DNA of 25,682 bases. Origin: Pleurocapsa sp. MO_226.B13 (lineage in GTDB: Bacteria > Cyanobacteriota > Cyanobacteriia > Cyanobacteriales > Xenococcaceae). Shown here in pieces: positions 23,811 through 25,682 of the stretch (its first letter is position 1; each line of letters opens with the position of its first letter). The DNA is taken from contig JASJEI010000266.1 of assembly GCA_030064795.1 (NCBI GenBank), positions 1-25,682 of the forward strand. The letters are read 5' to 3'. Both the position numbers and the translations under genes were made by a program. The notes below the pieces were generated by a model. It was not told where the DNA came from. It did no database searches and saw only the letters and a program-made list of their open reading frames with translations.

Positions 23811-25019
23811 CTAGTTCATAGGTGATATCTCCCGATCGTTAATCTCGACTCTGACTTTCATGTTAGTTAATCCAGCGACTTTTTTACTGTCTTCAGGGTC
23901 GATGCGAATTTTGACTTCAACAATACGAGAATTCTCATCTTGGGTAGGGTCTTGAGACGATTCAGATAATTGTTTGGCTCCCACCTGTAAGCCTAAATGT
24001 TCGACGATTCCTGTTAGTTCGCCTTCAAATCCACCATACTCGCTAGCGATCGTTGCTGGCTGTCCGATGCGTACCTTACCGATATCGGTTTCGTATACTT
24101 CTGCCACCGCATACATTTCGTCGGTACGACCTAATTCAACAATACCCTGTTGAGTGTTTACTTGTTCCCCGACACGGGTATTGATCCGCAAGATCTGACC
24201 AGAGATGGGAACTTTGACTTTAGTATCTTCTAGATCTGCCCTGCGCTGCTCTACGGCGATAATTGCTCGTTCTAGTTCAATTTCTGCTACCCTAACATCT
24301 ACAGGTCTGATTTCTTGTAATCTAGCTAAATTTTCTCGTTCTTGATTAATTTCCTGTTTTAGAGTTTGCTTAGTATTACTCAACTGCGCCTGACGTTCAT
24401 TTAAGCTGGCTTGAGCCATATCAAGCTGTTCTCTGGCTTGGTCAAAAGTTTCTTTGCTGACTGCGCCCTGTTGTAGTAAGGTTTGATTGCGATCGTAGGT
24501 AAGCTGCGCCTGTCTCAATTGCGCTTCGGCCGAGGCGATCGCAGCCTGTTTTTCAGCAGTTTCGTTCCGCAACTGTGATTCTAAGCGGGATATATTGGCT
24601 CTTTGTGCTGCCAAGTCTGCTTGTTTGGTATCTCCTGCACGGGTTTGTTCTAATTTAGCCTGAGCAAGTTCTACCGCTTTTTCGGCTTCCTCTAAATCCC
24701 TCTCGCGATTTTCAAATCCCTGAAGAATAGCAATTACCTGATTCTTTTTGACGCGATCGCCTTCTTCAACTAAAATCTGATTGACCCTACTATCTTCAGC
24801 ATTAGCTACCGAGAGTTTAATCACTTCACCTTTAGGAATTAATTTACCCAAAGCTACTACTTGTTGCGGTTGCTTTACTTGAGCTTGAGCTTCCGTAGCA
24901 GCATCTTGAGATTGAGCCTGAGAATCGGCATTACAGGCACTAGTCAGAACTAAAAGAGCCAGGATCAGACTAGATTTTCTGACCAGCTGAAGCCAGAAAT
25001 TTAAGCAAAAAAAAGACAT
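23811..25019 (-). CDS. devB: DevB-type membrane-fusion (HlyD family) lipoprotein
   Basis: A 402-residue periplasmic adaptor subunit. The N-terminus has a signal peptide with hydrophobic core SLILALLVLTSAC and a lipobox Cys at 29, so it may be lipid-anchored. A beta/lipoyl half (VVALGKLIPKGEVIKLSV and QILVEEGDRVKKNQVIAIL, about 53-100) leads into a long coiled-coil hairpin (about 105-260) that reaches for TolC, then the second lipoyl half (VKVPISGQILRINTRVGEQV, about 268-287) and the beta-barrel domain with TIASEYGGFEGELTG. ATG start at 25019. It forms a two-gene unit with devC. No NtcA-type GTA-N8-TAC site was found in the 320 bases upstream. Confidence 0.92.
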   Translation of the reverse strand: MSFFCLNFWLQLVRKSSLILALLVLTSACNADSQAQSQDAATEAQAQVKQPQQVVALGKLIPKGEVIKLSVANAEDSRVNQILVEEGDRVKKNQVIAILQGFENRERDLEEAEKAVELAQAKLEQTRAGDTKQADLAAQRANISRLESQLRNETAEKQAAIASAEAQLRQAQLTYDRNQTLLQQGAVSKETFDQAREQLDMAQASLNERQAQLSNTKQTLKQEINQERENLARLQEIRPVDVRVAEIELERAIIAVEQRRADLEDTKVKVPISGQILRINTRVGEQVNTQQGIVELGRTDEMYAVAEVYETDIGKVRIGQPATIASEYGGFEGELTGIVEHLGLQVGAKQLSESSQDPTQDENSRIVEVKIRIDPEDSKKVAGLTNMKVRVEINDREISPMN

Positions 25020-25340
25020 ACAGTTAGACGTGGGAATATCTAATTAGAAAAAATAGCTTTGAGCGATGGGGTTAATTAGGTTAACGAAAATTGGTAAGTC
25101 TGATTCCTTAGCTGTGCATAGATCTAGGATTTTAACCAGTAATAGTAAATAAATTTTAGTTTAGATAATGACTCGTATTTTCGATCTGCTCTTGGATTGC
25201 GTTAGAGGTATATACTAGCAATTTTATTGTTGAAGTTGCCTGGGGCAGAGGCGATCGCCGATCGAGCTATTTAAATGTAACTAAAGTATGCTAGAAGTCA
25301 ATTGCGATCGCTCACGATAGTTATTGAGAAAAATTTAAGA
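25020..25340. other. Intergenic region upstream of devB
   Basis: About 320 bases with no convincing ORF. It should contain the devB promoter. HIP1 sites are near 25250 and 25303, and a short repeat TTAATTAGGTTAAC is near 25072-25084. No terminator, RNA gene or known operator was recognised. Confidence 0.5.
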
Positions 25341-25562
25341 GGATGTCTGAAAAGTATTAGATTATGCCAGTCTTCTTAACATAAGGCGAATCATAGCGAC
25401 TCGAATCATAGTTTCAGAAGTTGCAGGTAAAACTTCATAATCCTTATTTAAACGACGACACCAATTAAACCATCCGAAGGTGCGTTCGACAACCCAACGC
25501 CGAGGTAAAATCTTAAATCCTTTCTTCTTGTCTGAACGCAAGACAGTCTCTAATACCAGTTC
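25341..25562 (-). mobile_element. Truncated IS5-family insertion sequence, 3' end
   Basis: The element end GGATGTCTGAAAAGT (25341-25355) resembles terminal inverted repeats of cyanobacterial IS5-type elements and lies seven bases from the stop of the transposase remnant. Homology stops at about 25562, where the frame hits a stop, and then unrelated AT-rich repeat sequence follows. The left part of the element, including the other terminal repeat, is missing from the window. Confidence 0.7.
25362..25562 (-). pseudogene. IS5-family transposase C-terminal fragment
   Basis: Sixty-six codons on the minus strand read as the C-terminal end of an IS5-type DDE transposase: [20 protein letters not shown], with the catalytic Glu in VERT, then [37 protein letters not shown] and a TAA stop. 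No start codon is available; a TGA stop (25563-25565) closes the frame just upstream of the homology. Only the end of the protein remains, so the copy is inactive. Confidence 0.8.
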
Positions 25563-25589
25563 TCAAAAGTCATTGGAGACTTAGTTTTA

Positions 25590-25617
25590 ATTCAAAATTC
25601 AAAATTCAAAATTCAAA
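25590..25617. repeat. Heptamer microsatellite (ATTCAAA)x4
   Basis: Four perfect copies of ATTCAAA, in AT-rich sequence next to the broken IS end. Heptamer arrays of this type are common in cyanobacterial intergenic DNA. The array is too short and has no spacers, so it is not a CRISPR. Confidence 0.85.
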
Positions 25618-25682
25618 AACTAAACATAGTAGGGATTTGAAGAATTTTAATTAATAAAAAATAATTTGCTATCTTTCTAGCT

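Noticed and set aside
25020..25340. NtcA binding site (GTA-N8-TAC) for devB
   Set aside because: Scanned by eye; the nearest candidates, such as GTAACTAAAGTATG, do not fit the consensus.
25590..25617. Possible CRISPR-type repeat array
   Set aside because: The units are 7 bases, contiguous and without spacers: a simple microsatellite.

Overview
The window looks like chromosomal DNA from a low-to-moderate-GC cyanobacterium. The HIP1 octamer GCGATCGC recurs about 30 times by eye in 25.7 kb. Cyanobacterium-typical genes are present: Ftn2/ZipN, MinC with a long tail, DevB and DevC, a DUF1802 protein and lineage-specific small proteins. A unicellular or baeocyst-forming lineage is plausible, but this is inference.

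Layout. (1) 1-110: the 3' end of a 5S rRNA gene and its terminator, the tail of an rRNA operon. (2) 149-3720, minus strand: a PAS-PAS-GGDEF-EAL cyclic-di-GMP protein and a dihydroorotase-like protein that has lost most metal ligands. (3) 3749-7732, plus strand: purA (behind a clear sigma70-type promoter), rplY with a strong terminator, a small membrane protein and a phytase-like lipoprotein. (4) 7747-14030: cell division, with ftn2/zipN (minus), a DUF1537 sugar-acid kinase gene (plus), then minC-minD-minE. Ftn2 is known to tether FtsZ at the membrane and MinCDE to place the Z ring, so these 6.3 kb hold two parts of one process. (5) 14159-16018: a DUF1802 protein, a repeat-tailed unknown protein and a Nu-class-like glutathione S-transferase. 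(6) 16019-16853: a repeat-rich intergenic zone with nested palindromes and a degenerate acyl-carrier-protein-like ORF. (7) 16854-19514: alaS. (8) 19528-20376, minus strand: a small-gene island with a double-glycine leader peptide and up to three tiny membrane proteins. (9) 20592-22506: purT and a Vat-type hexapeptide acetyltransferase. (10) 22543-25019, minus strand: devB and devC export genes without the expected devA ATPase. (11) 25341-25617: a truncated IS5-family element and a heptamer microsatellite.

Most of the window is ordinary housekeeping DNA. The best candidate for something undescribed is the small-gene island at 19.5-20.4 kb, which resembles a peptide-secretion or RiPP precursor locus with small membrane proteins that could act in immunity. 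The other points worth checking are the pseudo-dihydroorotase, the ACP-like protein without its serine, the ATPase-less DevBC pair and the palindromic repeats upstream of the GST gene. No CRISPR array, prophage or recognisable defence system was seen.
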